A model generated the notes under the pieces. The model had not been told where the DNA came from. It saw only the letters and a program-made list of their open reading frames with translations, and made no database searches. Positions 16,814 through 25,774 of a stretch of 64,000 bases of DNA are shown here, one piece after another; the stretch's first letter is position 1, and each line of letters begins with the position of its first letter. The DNA is from UBA1858 sp045105615 (GTDB lineage: Bacteria; Pseudomonadota; Gammaproteobacteria; UBA4575), in assembly GCA_045105615.1 (NCBI GenBank), contig JBGCDS010000004.1, positions 1 through 64,000 of the forward strand. The letters run 5' to 3'. A program made the translations under genes and the position numbers.

Positions 16814-18460
16814 TTACTCAGGCGCAACGCCAGTGACCAGGCGACTTAACTCTTCTGTCAACTTCATGTTTTCAGAGTAATCTACAGGGCAGTCAATAAT
16901 GACTACTGTATCATCAGCAATAGCCTGCTTGAGCGTAGGAACAAGTTCTTCTGCACTATTCACACGGTAACCTTTAGCGCCAAAACTTTCTGCATACTTG
17001 ACGAAGTCAGGATTAGTAAATTCAATATTACTAGGGCGTCCCATTTTGCGCATTTGATGCCACTTAATTAATCCGTATTCACTGTCACTCCAAATCAGAA
17101 TAATAATAGGGATTTTATATCTCAATGCTGTTTCGATCTCTTGAGAATTCATCATAAATCCAGCATCACCTGTAACGGTCAATGCTGTCGCGTTTGGATT
17201 AACCATTTTCGCCGCAATCGCACCTGGAACACCTATGCCCATAGAGGCAAAACCATTGGAAATAATACAAGTATTAGGCTTTTCCGCTTGATACATACGC
17301 GCCATCCACATTTTATGAGCACCTACATCTGAAACCACTACATCTTCTGGATTCAATACTGCACGTAAATCACAAATTATTTTCTGCGGCTTCACTGGAA
17401 AACCAGTGTCATTAGCATACTCATTCAGCTCGCCGACAATTGTTTCACGCAGTTCAGCATTAAAGCTTCCTACATGGGGTTTCGCATTTTCCGCAATACC
17501 TTCTAAACCAGCTTTAATATCACCGACCACACCCACTTCAAGGATATAGTGTTCGTCCACTTCGGCAGGGCTCATATCAACATGAATAATTTTCTTATCT
17601 TTATACTTATGCCAAATATGTGGATGAAACTCGACCATATCGAAACCAACACAAATAATGACATCAGATTTTTCAAACCCACAGGCCACATAATCTTTAG
17701 CTTGCAAGCCTACTGTACCTAAAGATAAATCATGCGAAGAAGGCATAGTGCCTTTAGCCATGAAAGTAGTAGCAACGGCTATATTCAATTTTTCAGAAAA
17801 TTTCACTAACTGGTCAGAAGCACCACTTCGAATGACACCATTACCCGCCATGATTATTGGGTTCTTGGACTGACTGATGATATCAGCCGCTTGCTTAATT
17901 TTTTCTGTAGGAGGCACAGGATGAGTTGGAGCTTGTACTTTCAAAGGTTGCTTTTCTACCGCCATCTGCGAGCCAGCAATATTCTCAGGAAAGTCGATAA
18001 AACTCCCGCCTGGCTTTTCCATCTGCGCATCTTTAAATGCTTTTCTCACAATTTCAGGAATAATTTGTGATGCGCGAATCTGTGTGCTGTATTTAGATAT
18101 TGGCTCAAATAGATTCACTAAATCTAATACTTGATGACTCTCTTTATGCATGCGCGTAGTCGCGCCCTGCCCGGCTATTGCTACGATAGGGGCACGGTCC
18201 ATATCTGCATCAGCAAATCCGGTGATCAAATTGGTCGCACCTGGGCCTAGCGTGGCTAAACATACACCCGCTTTACCTGTCAGCCTTCCATATACATCCG
18301 CCATGAATGCTGCACCCTGCTCATGACGAGTAGTGATAAACTTAATTTTACTATCGAGCAAAGCATCCATAACATCCAGATTCTCTTCACCGGGTATCCC
18401 AAAAATATACTCAACCCCTTCATTTTCAAGACATTTAATAAACAACTCGGATGCTTTCAT
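16814..18460 (-). CDS. Acetolactate-synthase-like thiamine diphosphate enzyme
   Basis: A 548-aa ThDP enzyme with three domains in the usual order. The catalytic Glu is in TTRHEQGAAFMAD (about residue 48), the FAD/central domain follows, and the ThDP/Mg motif is GDAGF...SDSEYG near the C-terminus. It is closest to catabolic AlsS-type acetolactate synthases (VDYSENMKL near the end) and has no regulatory small subunit nearby, so a biosynthetic role is unlikely. No acetolactate decarboxylase follows; an aldehyde dehydrogenase does. The ATG at 18460 has GGAG 6 nt upstream, better than a TTG at 18475. Glyoxylate carboligase is unlikely because the catalytic Glu is kept. Confidence 0.8.
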   Translation of the reverse strand: MKASELFIKCLENEGVEYIFGIPGEENLDVMDALLDSKIKFITTRHEQGAAFMADVYGRLTGKAGVCLATLGPGATNLITGFADADMDRAPIVAIAGQGATTRMHKESHQVLDLVNLFEPISKYSTQIRASQIIPEIVRKAFKDAQMEKPGGSFIDFPENIAGSQMAVEKQPLKVQAPTHPVPPTEKIKQAADIISQSKNPIIMAGNGVIRSGASDQLVKFSEKLNIAVATTFMAKGTMPSSHDLSLGTVGLQAKDYVACGFEKSDVIICVGFDMVEFHPHIWHKYKDKKIIHVDMSPAEVDEHYILEVGVVGDIKAGLEGIAENAKPHVGSFNAELRETIVGELNEYANDTGFPVKPQKIICDLRAVLNPEDVVVSDVGAHKMWMARMYQAEKPNTCIISNGFASMGIGVPGAIAAKMVNPNATALTVTGDAGFMMNSQEIETALRYKIPIIILIWSDSEYGLIKWHQMRKMGRPSNIEFTNPDFVKYAESFGAKGYRVNSAEELVPTLKQAIADDTVVIIDCPVDYSENMKLTEELSRLVTGVAPE

Positions 18461-18488
18461 GTATTTCTCCAACAAATAGGAATTTACG

Positions 18489-18501
18489 GTAACTTGGTTA
18501 C
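18489..18501. repeat. Short inverted repeat upstream of the ThDP-enzyme operon
   Basis: GTAAC-TTG-GTTAC lies 28 bp before the ThDP-enzyme start, in the divergent region shared with amgK. It could be an operator half-site pair for a local regulator, but the arms are only 5 bp and it may be chance. Confidence 0.3.
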
Positions 18502-18634
18502 AAAACTGACTTATAATTGACTAATTATATATATCGGCATATTTCTAATTTATTTAAGCGAATAGTCGCATAATTCACTAAAAGATAAACCTTTTTTAAA
18601 ACCATCACTTTTCTGCGTTATTAATCGAACTAAC

Positions 18635-19612
18635 ATGAATCATATGACCGACAAACGCGCCCAACAATTACAAACTTGGGTTACTTCTCTATTCGACGTA
18701 GTTGAAAATTCTTTTTCTACTGTGTCTGGTGACGCGAGTTTCAGACGATACTTTAGATTTATCGCAAAAAATGAAATGGGGTTAGATCAAGTTTCTTTAA
18801 TTGCAGTTGATGCTCCACCAGAACTAGAAGATAGCCAACGATTTATCGATATTGCTCTGCTATTAATAGACAACAAGCTCCCCGCACCAAAAATTTACGT
18901 GTCTTCTAATGATGGTTTTTATGTACAGCAGGATTTTGGCGATCAATTGCTTCATAGTAGTTTAAATGAACAGACTGCTGATCACTTTTACTCTTTTGCT
19001 ATGAACTATATTGTGGATCTTCAGCAGGTCAACTCCTCTAGCCTGCCTAATTACAATAGCCAACTGCTACAAACAGAAATGGGGTTATTCACTGACTGGT
19101 TCTTAAATAAGCACTTAAGTTGCACATTAAGCAAGGAAAACAAAAACCTCTTAACCTCTACTTATCAATCATTAGAAGCGAACGCATTAGATCAACCACA
19201 AACATTTGTGCATCGTGACTATCATTCTAGAAATTTAATGGTGTTAGATGAAAGCCACCTAGGAATAATTGACTTCCAGGATGCTGTTGTTGGCCCGATC
19301 ACTTACGACCTAGCCTCGCTACTTAGAGATTGTTACATTGATTGGCCACAACAAAAAGTTGACCTATGGATAAAACAATTCATGGATAAGTTGCCCGAAC
19401 AATACGAATATGCTCAATTTGTGCGTTGGTTCGATCTAATGGGAATGCAACGGCACTTAAAAGCAATAGGCATTTTCTCTCGACTCAAGTACCGCGATAA
19501 TAAACCTGCTTATATGAACGACATTCCTCGTACAATGAATTATCTACTCACTGTCAGCAATAAATATGATGAGTTGAAACCATTTCATGCATTCATTAGC
19601 AAGCTGTTATGA
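18635..19612 (+). CDS. amgK: N-acetylmuramate/N-acetylglucosamine 1-kinase (AmgK)
   Basis: Aminoglycoside-phosphotransferase-fold kinase of 325 aa that phosphorylates the anomeric carbon of MurNAc during peptidoglycan recycling. Seen are SGDASFRRYFRF at the N-terminus, the catalytic HRDYHSRNLM (about residues 189-198) and the metal-binding IDFQDAVVGP. The gene overlaps murU by 4 nt (ATGA), the standard AmgK-MurU pairing in Pseudomonas-type recycling, which feeds UDP-MurNAc synthesis and bypasses fosfomycin. In many gammaproteobacteria this pair adjoins lptD. Here it is 30 kb away. A second in-frame ATG at 18644 is possible. Confidence 0.9.
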   Translation: MNHMTDKRAQQLQTWVTSLFDVVENSFSTVSGDASFRRYFRFIAKNEMGLDQVSLIAVDAPPELEDSQRFIDIALLLIDNKLPAPKIYVSSNDGFYVQQDFGDQLLHSSLNEQTADHFYSFAMNYIVDLQQVNSSSLPNYNSQLLQTEMGLFTDWFLNKHLSCTLSKENKNLLTSTYQSLEANALDQPQTFVHRDYHSRNLMVLDESHLGIIDFQDAVVGPITYDLASLLRDCYIDWPQQKVDLWIKQFMDKLPEQYEYAQFVRWFDLMGMQRHLKAIGIFSRLKYRDNKPAYMNDIPRTMNYLLTVSNKYDELKPFHAFISKLL

Positions 19613-20271
19613 AAGCAATGATTCTAGCAGCTGGTCGCGGGAGACGCCTGCGACCACTGACCGATAAAAAACCCAAGCCATTAATTAGAGTAGGGAAGCG
19701 CACGCTGATTGAGCACCATATCAGTAAGCTTGCTAGCGCTGGATTTGAATCTATTGTTATTAATACCGCATACCGAGGCGAACAAATTCGGCAACATCTA
19801 AGTGATGGTTCTAAATACAACATCCCTATCCGTTATTCCGACGAAGGCGAGCATGCACTAGAGACAGGCGGGGGAATTTCTTATGCGCTTCCATTATTAG
19901 GCGACAAACCTATTTTAGTCATCAGCGCAGATATTTATTGTCACATTCCATTTGATCCAGATTTTAAATTCAATGATTCGCAAATGCATTTATATATGGT
20001 GAAAAACCCTAAGCATAATATTGATGGAGATTTTTCTAGCGAGGAACTAAAGTTAAATAATCATAAGGAACAACGCTTCACTTATAGCGGCATTGCCTAT
20101 ATAGACCCCAAATTATTCACTCATGAAGAAAGAGCTTTTCCATTAATAGATACAATTCACCATTGTATAAAGGGCCATAATATAAGCGCTGAATTATTTG
20201 CCGGCGCATGGTTTGATGTTGGCACTGGTAGTCGTTTACATACAGCCAATAAATATGCTTTATGTAATTAA
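19609..20271 (+). CDS. murU: N-acetylmuramate alpha-1-phosphate uridylyltransferase (MurU)
   Basis: Nucleotidyltransferase of 220 aa that makes UDP-MurNAc from MurNAc-1-phosphate and UTP in the cytoplasm. The signature is MILAAGRGRRLRPLTDKKPK at the N-terminus, then ETGGGISYALPLLG and the metal-binding VISADIYCHIPF. Overlap with amgK by ATGA shows translational coupling. It ends 17 nt from convergent lipA. Generic mannose-1-phosphate guanylyltransferase annotations are common for this family, but the AmgK partner decides the role. Confidence 0.9.
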   Translation: MKAMILAAGRGRRLRPLTDKKPKPLIRVGKRTLIEHHISKLASAGFESIVINTAYRGEQIRQHLSDGSKYNIPIRYSDEGEHALETGGGISYALPLLGDKPILVISADIYCHIPFDPDFKFNDSQMHLYMVKNPKHNIDGDFSSEELKLNNHKEQRFTYSGIAYIDPKLFTHEERAFPLIDTIHHCIKGHNISAELFAGAWFDVGTGSRLHTANKYALCN

Positions 20272-20288
20272 CATATAGAGAAAATTAT

Positions 20289-21221
20289 CTACCCAATACC
20301 CGCCGCTTGTTGATCTGCGTGGTATGAAGAACGCACCATTGGCCCACTAGCTACATTTGAAAAACCCATTGCTAAGGCATCATCGCGCAATTGATTAAAC
20401 TCATCTGGTGTCACATAACGAATGACTGGCAAATGATGTTTCGAGGGTTGCAAGTACTGACCCAGAGTCAACATATCACAGTCATGTACACGTAAATCTT
20501 GCATTACTTCACGTACTTCATCTAACTCCTCACCCAGTCCCAACATGATTCCAGATTTAGTAGGCACATGCTCATTATCCTGTTTAAATTGTTGAATCAA
20601 CTTCAATGACCATTGGTAGTCTGCGCCTGGTCGCGCTTGCTTATAAAGACGTGGTACTGTTTCTAAATTATGATTAAACACATCTGGCAACTCTATTTGC
20701 AACGTCGCCAATGCTTTTTCCATACGCCCACGAAAATCTGGGACCAATACTTCGATTTCAATATTAGGGTTCAGCAAACGCACTGCTTTAATACATTTCT
20801 GAAAATGACTTGCGCCACCATCTTTTAAATCGTCACGATCTACCGATGTAATAACAACATATTTCAACTGCATCATTTGTATCGTTTTAGCCAACTTAGC
20901 TGGTTCATTCTCATCTGGTGCTGATGGCCGACCATGTGCGACATCACAAAAAGGACATCGACGCGTACATAAATCACCAAGAATCATAAATGTGGCTGTG
21001 CCATGGGCATAACACTCATTGAGATTAGGACAGGATGCTTCTTCACAGACTGTATATAGTCCATTATCTTTGATTGTTTTCTTCAACTCAGCTACTTTTG
21101 CTGAATTAGTCACCTTAATTCGTATCCAATCAGGTTTACGCAACGCCGTCTCTGATGGAACAATTTTTATGGGTATACGTGATACTTTATCTTCGCCACG
21201 CTGTTTATTGCTAGTGTTCAT
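20289..21221 (-). CDS. lipA: Lipoyl synthase
   Basis: Radical-SAM enzyme that inserts two sulfurs into protein-bound octanoyl groups. The 310-aa protein has the auxiliary cluster cysteines in CEEASCPNLNEC and the radical-SAM CTRRCPFC (about residues 86-93), and the C-terminal RSSYHADQ motif with the cluster-ligating Ser. It lies directly after lipB. In most gammaproteobacteria ybeD-lipB-lipA are adjacent; here ybeD is 10 kb upstream. Its product would modify GcvH at 62.5 kb and 2-oxoacid dehydrogenases. Confidence 0.96.
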   Translation of the reverse strand: MNTSNKQRGEDKVSRIPIKIVPSETALRKPDWIRIKVTNSAKVAELKKTIKDNGLYTVCEEASCPNLNECYAHGTATFMILGDLCTRRCPFCDVAHGRPSAPDENEPAKLAKTIQMMQLKYVVITSVDRDDLKDGGASHFQKCIKAVRLLNPNIEIEVLVPDFRGRMEKALATLQIELPDVFNHNLETVPRLYKQARPGADYQWSLKLIQQFKQDNEHVPTKSGIMLGLGEELDEVREVMQDLRVHDCDMLTLGQYLQPSKHHLPVIRYVTPDEFNQLRDDALAMGFSNVASGPMVRSSYHADQQAAGIG

Positions 21222-21222
21222 T

Positions 21223-21852
21223 TTATTGATAAAATTGTTTAACGATTAGATTTGATAGCGCTGATGCAACCTCATCACAGCTTTTATTTATATTCAATTG
21301 TGACAGCTGAGTAACTTGCATTCCTTCTAGCCCACAGGGATTTATATAGGTGAAAGGATTTATATCCATATTAACATTTATAGACAGGCCATGAAATGAA
21401 CATCCTTTCCGGACACGTAATCCAAGTGATGCCAACTTGTCACCATTCACATAAACTCCTGGCGCACGTTTCACTCGCTCTCCCACTACATCACATTCAG
21501 ACAAATATTTAATAATTACTTCCTCCAAACCATAGACCAAGGATTTAACTCCAAGCTGTAATCGTTTCAAATCCATCAAACAATATACCAGCAACTGACC
21601 AGGGCCATGGTAGGTAACATCACCACCTCGATCAGAGTGTATCAAGGGGATATCAGAATCAATCAAAAAATTATTCTTATCACCATTACGACCTAAGGTA
21701 AATACAGGCGCGTGTTGCACAAACCAGATTTCATCACATGTATTTTCATCTCTAGCATCAGTAAATTCATGCATCTGTTTATGCACAATTTGGTAATCCT
21801 GTTGACCCAAATACCTTGCCTTAGGCATAGAACTTTGCAGAACCGCGTTCAC
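21223..21852 (-). CDS. lipB: Lipoate-protein ligase B (octanoyltransferase)
   Basis: Transfers octanoyl from acyl carrier protein to lipoyl domains. The 209-aa protein contains the RGGDVTYHGPGQ signature (about residues 74-85), the catalytic Lys in GDKLASLGLRVRKG, SFHGLSINV, and the acyl-thioester Cys in INPCGLEG (about 173). The reading frame begins at a GTG that overlaps the stop of the upstream membrane gene (GTGA), pointing to translational coupling. An internal ATG at 21828 fits E. coli LipB length better and is an alternative. It is immediately followed by lipA. Confidence 0.94.
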   Translation of the reverse strand: MNAVLQSSMPKARYLGQQDYQIVHKQMHEFTDARDENTCDEIWFVQHAPVFTLGRNGDKNNFLIDSDIPLIHSDRGGDVTYHGPGQLLVYCLMDLKRLQLGVKSLVYGLEEVIIKYLSECDVVGERVKRAPGVYVNGDKLASLGLRVRKGCSFHGLSINVNMDINPFTYINPCGLEGMQVTQLSQLNINKSCDEVASALSNLIVKQFYQ

Positions 21853-22454
21853 GCAGCTTCTTTTTTCTTATGTTCAATTTTATGCGCCATTAAATCTGCA
21901 ATGATTTTCACTATGGCCAATATAATCAAACCCGTTTGAGTAACACCAAATGATTGCAATACCATGCCACTAAAAATAATAAACACATGTAAAACAATAA
22001 TTCTCTTATATGGCGAGAACATCACTTCAGAAATAGACATTTCCCTGAATTCACCAGCGATTAAATAGTTTTTCATAAAAGAAAACCCATGGCTAACCAC
22101 TAAAGCAATCAACGCTAACTGCAGACTGCCTTGCATAACGATATGTATTGCCGCCGGAATAGAATCTAACTCACCACCAAACAAGTCCACTAAAAATGTT
22201 CCATGCCCAAAGCAGAACATCCCATAATGAAACGAGAAGAAGATCGTCATAAATATTCTTTGCAGAAAAGATTCAGAACCGGAACAAGTAAGCATCTTAA
22301 TGGCATTAAATACACCAATCACCACATTTTCTAACCAATACAGTAAAATAAGCGGGAACAACTGCCATTCAAAAAACAACACTCCAATAATCGGCACTAA
22401 ATTCCCTACGATCAATGCTAGAGAAGAGCTACTCATCTTGGAGATATTAATCAC
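21849..22454 (-). CDS. DUF6498-type integral membrane protein
   Basis: Hydrophobic protein of about 200 aa with roughly five to six membrane segments. The opening VPIIGVLFFEWQLFPLILLYWLENVVIG is typical of DUF6498 proteins. It ends in a charged Lys/Glu tail (HKIEHKKKEAA). Function is unknown. It overlaps lipB by 4 nt, so lipB is translated as part of this operon rather than behind ybeD. The first codon is GTG; an ATG at 22436 is an alternative start. No Shine-Dalgarno is visible for either. Confidence 0.72.
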   Translation of the reverse strand: MINISKMSSSSLALIVGNLVPIIGVLFFEWQLFPLILLYWLENVVIGVFNAIKMLTCSGSESFLQRIFMTIFFSFHYGMFCFGHGTFLVDLFGGELDSIPAAIHIVMQGSLQLALIALVVSHGFSFMKNYLIAGEFREMSISEVMFSPYKRIIVLHVFIIFSGMVLQSFGVTQTGLIILAIVKIIADLMAHKIEHKKKEAA

Positions 22455-22469
22455 GCTTAGTCACTGTTA

Positions 22470-22757
22470 CTACAGCGGCCACAGGGCCAGGCCCAACATT
22501 AAAAAACGCGCGGAGAGTATTACGCAGCTGATGCCAACTACAGCATGTATCGCACTATAGCCCAAATCAATTATTCGCCGCAGGCTTAGATAAGCACCAA
22601 TTGCACATAGAAAAAATGCAAACTCACTCACAACCAATAATGTCAGCAATGGTAATTGAGTAGAACTATTTTCATCTAATTGTCCACCAATTGTCACCAC
22701 CAACATGAAAAATATGCCCATTGCCAAAGCAACGTAAGGGAAATTATATTTACTCAT
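22470..22757 (-). CDS. Small hypothetical membrane protein
   Basis: A 95-aa protein with three hydrophobic segments and short polar termini, ending MLGLALWPL. Not recognised. It precedes the DUF6498 gene by 15 nt on the same strand, so it belongs to the compact membrane-protein string leading into lipB-lipA. Coding status is supported by its position and hydrophobic pattern only. Confidence 0.55.
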   Translation of the reverse strand: MSKYNFPYVALAMGIFFMLVVTIGGQLDENSSTQLPLLTLLVVSEFAFFLCAIGAYLSLRRIIDLGYSAIHAVVGISCVILSARFLMLGLALWPL

Positions 22758-22774
22758 AAGGTCTATTATACGAA

Positions 22775-23494
22775 TTAATCAGAAAGGTAATATTGAACAG
22801 TGGAGACCACTCGTACTTTTTTGATGTGTGGATTATTTTTATCGCGCGGATAAATACTGAATTGTCCTTGGGAGGCTCTTTTTATTTTTCCTAGCTTACT
22901 TTCAGAATCACTAGCAAATTTTTCTGCTACCTCACGTGCTTTACGTGTCGCTTCTTCTATCATTTCCGGCTTAACTTGATTTAAGCGAGTAAAAATATAT
23001 TCTGTTTGATATTCATAACCACCACCAGAAAAAACAATACCCTGCTTACCTAACTCAGAAAGTTTACTCATAACAGCACGTACCGCATCTATATTTCTCG
23101 AATAAACAGTGACAGTCTGGATAGCTGAATAGCGGTAACGTGGCGCCTGTCCGCCACCATATTGCTGGGCAGTTTTATCAGTAATCGATGGAGATGAAAA
23201 TGAAATTTCATCAGCAGCAATATCATTAACTTCTAAAAATGACTTGATCTTGTAAGTATGGTTATCAATCGTTCTATACAATTTCTCTAAATCATTGTCA
23301 GCCAAGGTGAATTCTATTGGCCATATAACAATGTCTGCTTTATATTCTCGCTCCGACAACCCTTTCACTGTCACGCTACGGTCGTATTGCTTAAAATCAA
23401 TCGCTGCAGTTGCAACAAAATAGCCCAATGCCGCCAGACCTAGAAATATGAAAAAACCTAAAATAAAAGCGCTGGATTTATTATCAACCTGCAT
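22775..23494 (-). CDS. SIMPL-domain (DUF541) protein
   Basis: About 239 aa with one N-terminal membrane anchor (residues about 10-30) and a periplasmic SIMPL/DUF541 domain. Seen are the VTVKGLSEREYKADIVIWPIEF opening of the domain and the Tyr-rich centre before VFSGGGYEYQTEY. The ATG at 23494 is chosen because GGAGAG stands 5 nt upstream; a frame extension to 23515 lacks support. Family members are periplasmic or membrane-anchored and poorly understood, with links to oxidative stress. It is the first gene of the string that ends at lipA, though a separate promoter is possible. Confidence 0.82.
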   Translation of the reverse strand: MQVDNKSSAFILGFFIFLGLAALGYFVATAAIDFKQYDRSVTVKGLSEREYKADIVIWPIEFTLADNDLEKLYRTIDNHTYKIKSFLEVNDIAADEISFSSPSITDKTAQQYGGGQAPRYRYSAIQTVTVYSRNIDAVRAVMSKLSELGKQGIVFSGGGYEYQTEYIFTRLNQVKPEMIEEATRKAREVAEKFASDSESKLGKIKRASQGQFSIYPRDKNNPHIKKVRVVSTVQYYLSD

Positions 23495-23545
23495 ACAACT
23501 CTCCAAAAAAATCACACATAAATATTGAATGCTGCGTTGATAATA

Positions 23546-24100
23546 TTATAGAGAAATATTCCCCTCAAGTATCCTGCTTTCGCCTGGTGCTATGCCAGCT
23601 AGGCTCCAATCACCTATTTTATGTCGAATCAATCTCAAGGTGGGATGACCCACAGCTGCAGTCATTCGTCGAACTTGACGGTTTTTCCCCTCCCTAATAG
23701 AAATCTCTAACCACTGCGTGGGTATTGTTTTTCTGAAGCGTACGGGCGGCGTCCTCAGCCACAGATTTTCAGGCTCTGCAATACGCATCACTTCAGCAGG
23801 TTTGGTCTGACCATCTTTCAATTTCACACCTTTTATTAACAAGTTAATCGCATTGTCATCAAACTCGCCTTCAACTTGAACCCAGTAACGCTTTATTAGC
23901 TTATAATCTGGACTGGCTATTTTATCCTGTAACTTCCCGTTGTCCGTTAGCAGTAACAAGCCCTCACTATCTTTATCCAATCTGCCTGCTGCATAAACAT
24001 TTTTAATTGAAATAAAGTTAGCTAATGTCTTGCGCCCATCTCCACCAGTAAACTGACTCAATACACCATAAGGCTTATTAAACAATACTAACTTAGTCAT
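23546..24100 (-). CDS. rluE: 23S rRNA pseudouridine synthase, RluE-like
   Basis: Pseudouridine synthase of the RsuA/RluB/E/F group, 184 aa, without an S4 domain, which fits RluE (modifies U2457 of 23S rRNA). The catalytic Asp is in AAGRLDKDSEGLLLLT (residue 42), followed by KRYWVQVEG, REGKNRQVRRM and HPTLRLIR. It is separated from the DUF202 gene upstream by 21 nt. RluB/RluF are excluded by the missing S4 domain and short length, but the exact target base is inferred from family. Confidence 0.88.
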   Translation of the reverse strand: MTKLVLFNKPYGVLSQFTGGDGRKTLANFISIKNVYAAGRLDKDSEGLLLLTDNGKLQDKIASPDYKLIKRYWVQVEGEFDDNAINLLIKGVKLKDGQTKPAEVMRIAEPENLWLRTPPVRFRKTIPTQWLEISIREGKNRQVRRMTAAVGHPTLRLIRHKIGDWSLAGIAPGESRILEGNISL

Positions 24101-24121
24101 ACTCCCTACTCAGATAACAAT

Positions 24122-24508
24122 CTAAATATACTTTTCTAGAATTTGATGCCCCATATATGCAAATAAGAACACCCCCATCAGTATCATAAGAAATGATAAA
24201 ATTAGGTTAGACTTCTTCACGCTATAAGGAACAATCTCCGAAGACTCAATCGCTTTTTTATACGAAAAAAATCTCAGCGTAGCACCAATTATCACAGACA
24301 TACCCACTATAAATAATGCTAGGCCAACTAGTTCAGCTGATATAGAAGATGAGAATTGCTCTTCATTTCCGATCACTTTTCCAACATAAGAAATAAATAA
24401 GTCAAACTTCTCAATCAGAAAACCAAAAGCCATAATAGCAATCGCAGTGCGGATCCATGCTAAATAAGTTCTTTCGTTTGCAGCATGATCTGTATATCGA
24501 TTTATCAT
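24122..24508 (-). CDS. DUF202/YidH-type membrane protein
   Basis: A 128-aa inner-membrane protein with three predicted segments and the family opening ERTYLAWIRTAIAIMAFGFLI. Family function is unknown. It follows a 70-aa membrane ORF by 19 nt and leads to rluE, part of a run of small minus-strand membrane genes. Confidence 0.78.
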   Translation of the reverse strand: MINRYTDHAANERTYLAWIRTAIAIMAFGFLIEKFDLFISYVGKVIGNEEQFSSSISAELVGLALFIVGMSVIIGATLRFFSYKKAIESSEIVPYSVKKSNLILSFLMILMGVFLFAYMGHQILEKYI

Positions 24509-24527
24509 GATATTTATCCACCAAATA

Positions 24528-24740
24528 TTAAATATGTTTCTTACGCTTAGTCATTAATATTTTCGCTAGCACAAACACCAACCCTATTCCTGCACACAAA
24601 ATAAAGATAGCACCCAAAGGTAGAAAGAAACTCTCATGTAAAACGCCATTTTTATCAACATACTGATAAAAAGTATTTTCTAACACTATAAAGGTTATGC
24701 CTGATGCCAATAACAGCAGACAAGCTATCAAAACTTTCAC
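24528..24740 (-). CDS. Small two-helix membrane protein
   Basis: A 70-aa protein with two hydrophobic segments separated by a polar loop (YQYVDKNGVLHES) and a basic C-terminus (KRKKHI), giving a likely N-out or hairpin topology. The GTG start overlaps the stop of the upstream 193-aa gene (GTGA), which supports real translation. No family recognised. Confidence 0.58.
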   Translation of the reverse strand: MKVLIACLLLLASGITFIVLENTFYQYVDKNGVLHESFFLPLGAIFILCAGIGLVFVLAKILMTKRKKHI

Positions 24741-25318
24741 AACACTTGCTTCCTTCTATACATTACTATTATGCACAAGATAGCGCATGATATGACTATT
24801 GAGGCTGGGAATAGCACTGTCGTTACTGAGTAATTCTCTAACGCTCCTATTACCAATAAATCGCGCAGCACGAATATTGCGAAAAATAGTAACGATTCAG
24901 AATAAGGCAAATAATATGCCTTTCTTATCGTCGGCCCAAAGCCTAAAACATCTACCGTTGTGAGAATAATTACAGCCCATAAAGGGTCAGAGGCAAGATA
25001 CCATACTGGCAATGAAACAAGCGCAGCCGTTAAAAACAACCAGTCAAGCTTAGTGATAGTAATGTCCGCTCGCTTCCAGTAAGCCAAACAAGCAATAAAT
25101 GCTGTCACACACCCAGATACCCCTGTTGACCAGGCTCCAGCTCCAGCACCATCTTCCACCTGTGCGAAAAATACTACCAGAGTAGTAATACTCCATATTG
25201 CCCAGGAAAAAACATGAGGCTTTATTTGATTGTTTAATATGGATTTTATATAAGGAATAAACGCAGCAAAGGTTAGCGCAATGGCTATTGCGCTTAACGC
25301 CTCCTTATAAACAATCAT
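24737..25318 (-). CDS. Hypothetical seven-segment membrane protein, PQ-loop-like
   Basis: A 193-aa membrane protein with about seven hydrophobic segments. The first repeat (FAAFIPYIKSILNNQIKPH, then FSWAIW) and a second one (VDVLGFGPTIRKAYYLPYSES) resemble the duplicated three-helix PQ-loop/SWEET architecture, suggesting a small-solute transporter, but the canonical PQ pair is not present. It overlaps the upstream 102-aa gene by ATGA and the downstream small gene by GTGA. Not recognised with certainty. Confidence 0.62.
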   Translation of the reverse strand: MIVYKEALSAIAIALTFAAFIPYIKSILNNQIKPHVFSWAIWSITTLVVFFAQVEDGAGAGAWSTGVSGCVTAFIACLAYWKRADITITKLDWLFLTAALVSLPVWYLASDPLWAVIILTTVDVLGFGPTIRKAYYLPYSESLLFFAIFVLRDLLVIGALENYSVTTVLFPASIVISCAILCIIVMYRRKQVL

Positions 25319-25623
25319 TGAATAGAGAATATCTCTTCATTATCAGCCGGATACAACCAGGTAAATACATCGTTATCCTTTTCCCTATATGCCACTCTCA
25401 AGGTTGCAATCAAATCAAGATTAACCATATCAAATGCTTTTTCATAACCTAGTTCTGGCTCATCTGTTTGTATTAGAATATTTATCTCACCAGCGCCAAA
25501 ATTATGCCCATCAACAATATAGCCCTCACCCATTTCAAGTGTTAATCGCGTTTCAAGCGCTATGATTGAATCAAAATCGAAATCTTCAGTAACAGGAAAT
25601 TGAATAACTAGTTGGTATTTCAT
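25315..25623 (-). CDS. Hypothetical cytoplasmic protein
   Basis: A 102-aa acidic protein without membrane segments (KYQLVIQFPVTEDFDFDSII opening, AYREKDNDVFTWLYPAD near the end). The alternating beta-alpha pattern resembles small alpha/beta-barrel dimer-type domains, but I cannot assign a family. It overlaps the PQ-loop-like gene by 4 nt and is the first gene of that pair. Confidence 0.6.
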   Translation of the reverse strand: MKYQLVIQFPVTEDFDFDSIIALETRLTLEMGEGYIVDGHNFGAGEINILIQTDEPELGYEKAFDMVNLDLIATLRVAYREKDNDVFTWLYPADNEEIFSIQ

Positions 25624-25774
25624 TTTTTATAATATTTATTAATCTACGCTGGCATGACTACTTTCTATTAAAGTAATATGAATTTATAGTTTCAGTTTAA
25701 TAACAGGTATTGATATTCAGTTGAATCTACTTGATGATAAAACAACCTCCGAAAGGCCTCAGTAGCAAACTAAC

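Noticed and set aside
16814..18460. Glyoxylate carboligase (Gcl) for serine-cycle glyoxylate
   Set aside because: Gcl lacks the catalytic Glu; this protein keeps it in RHEQGAA, and no tartronate semialdehyde reductase is adjacent.
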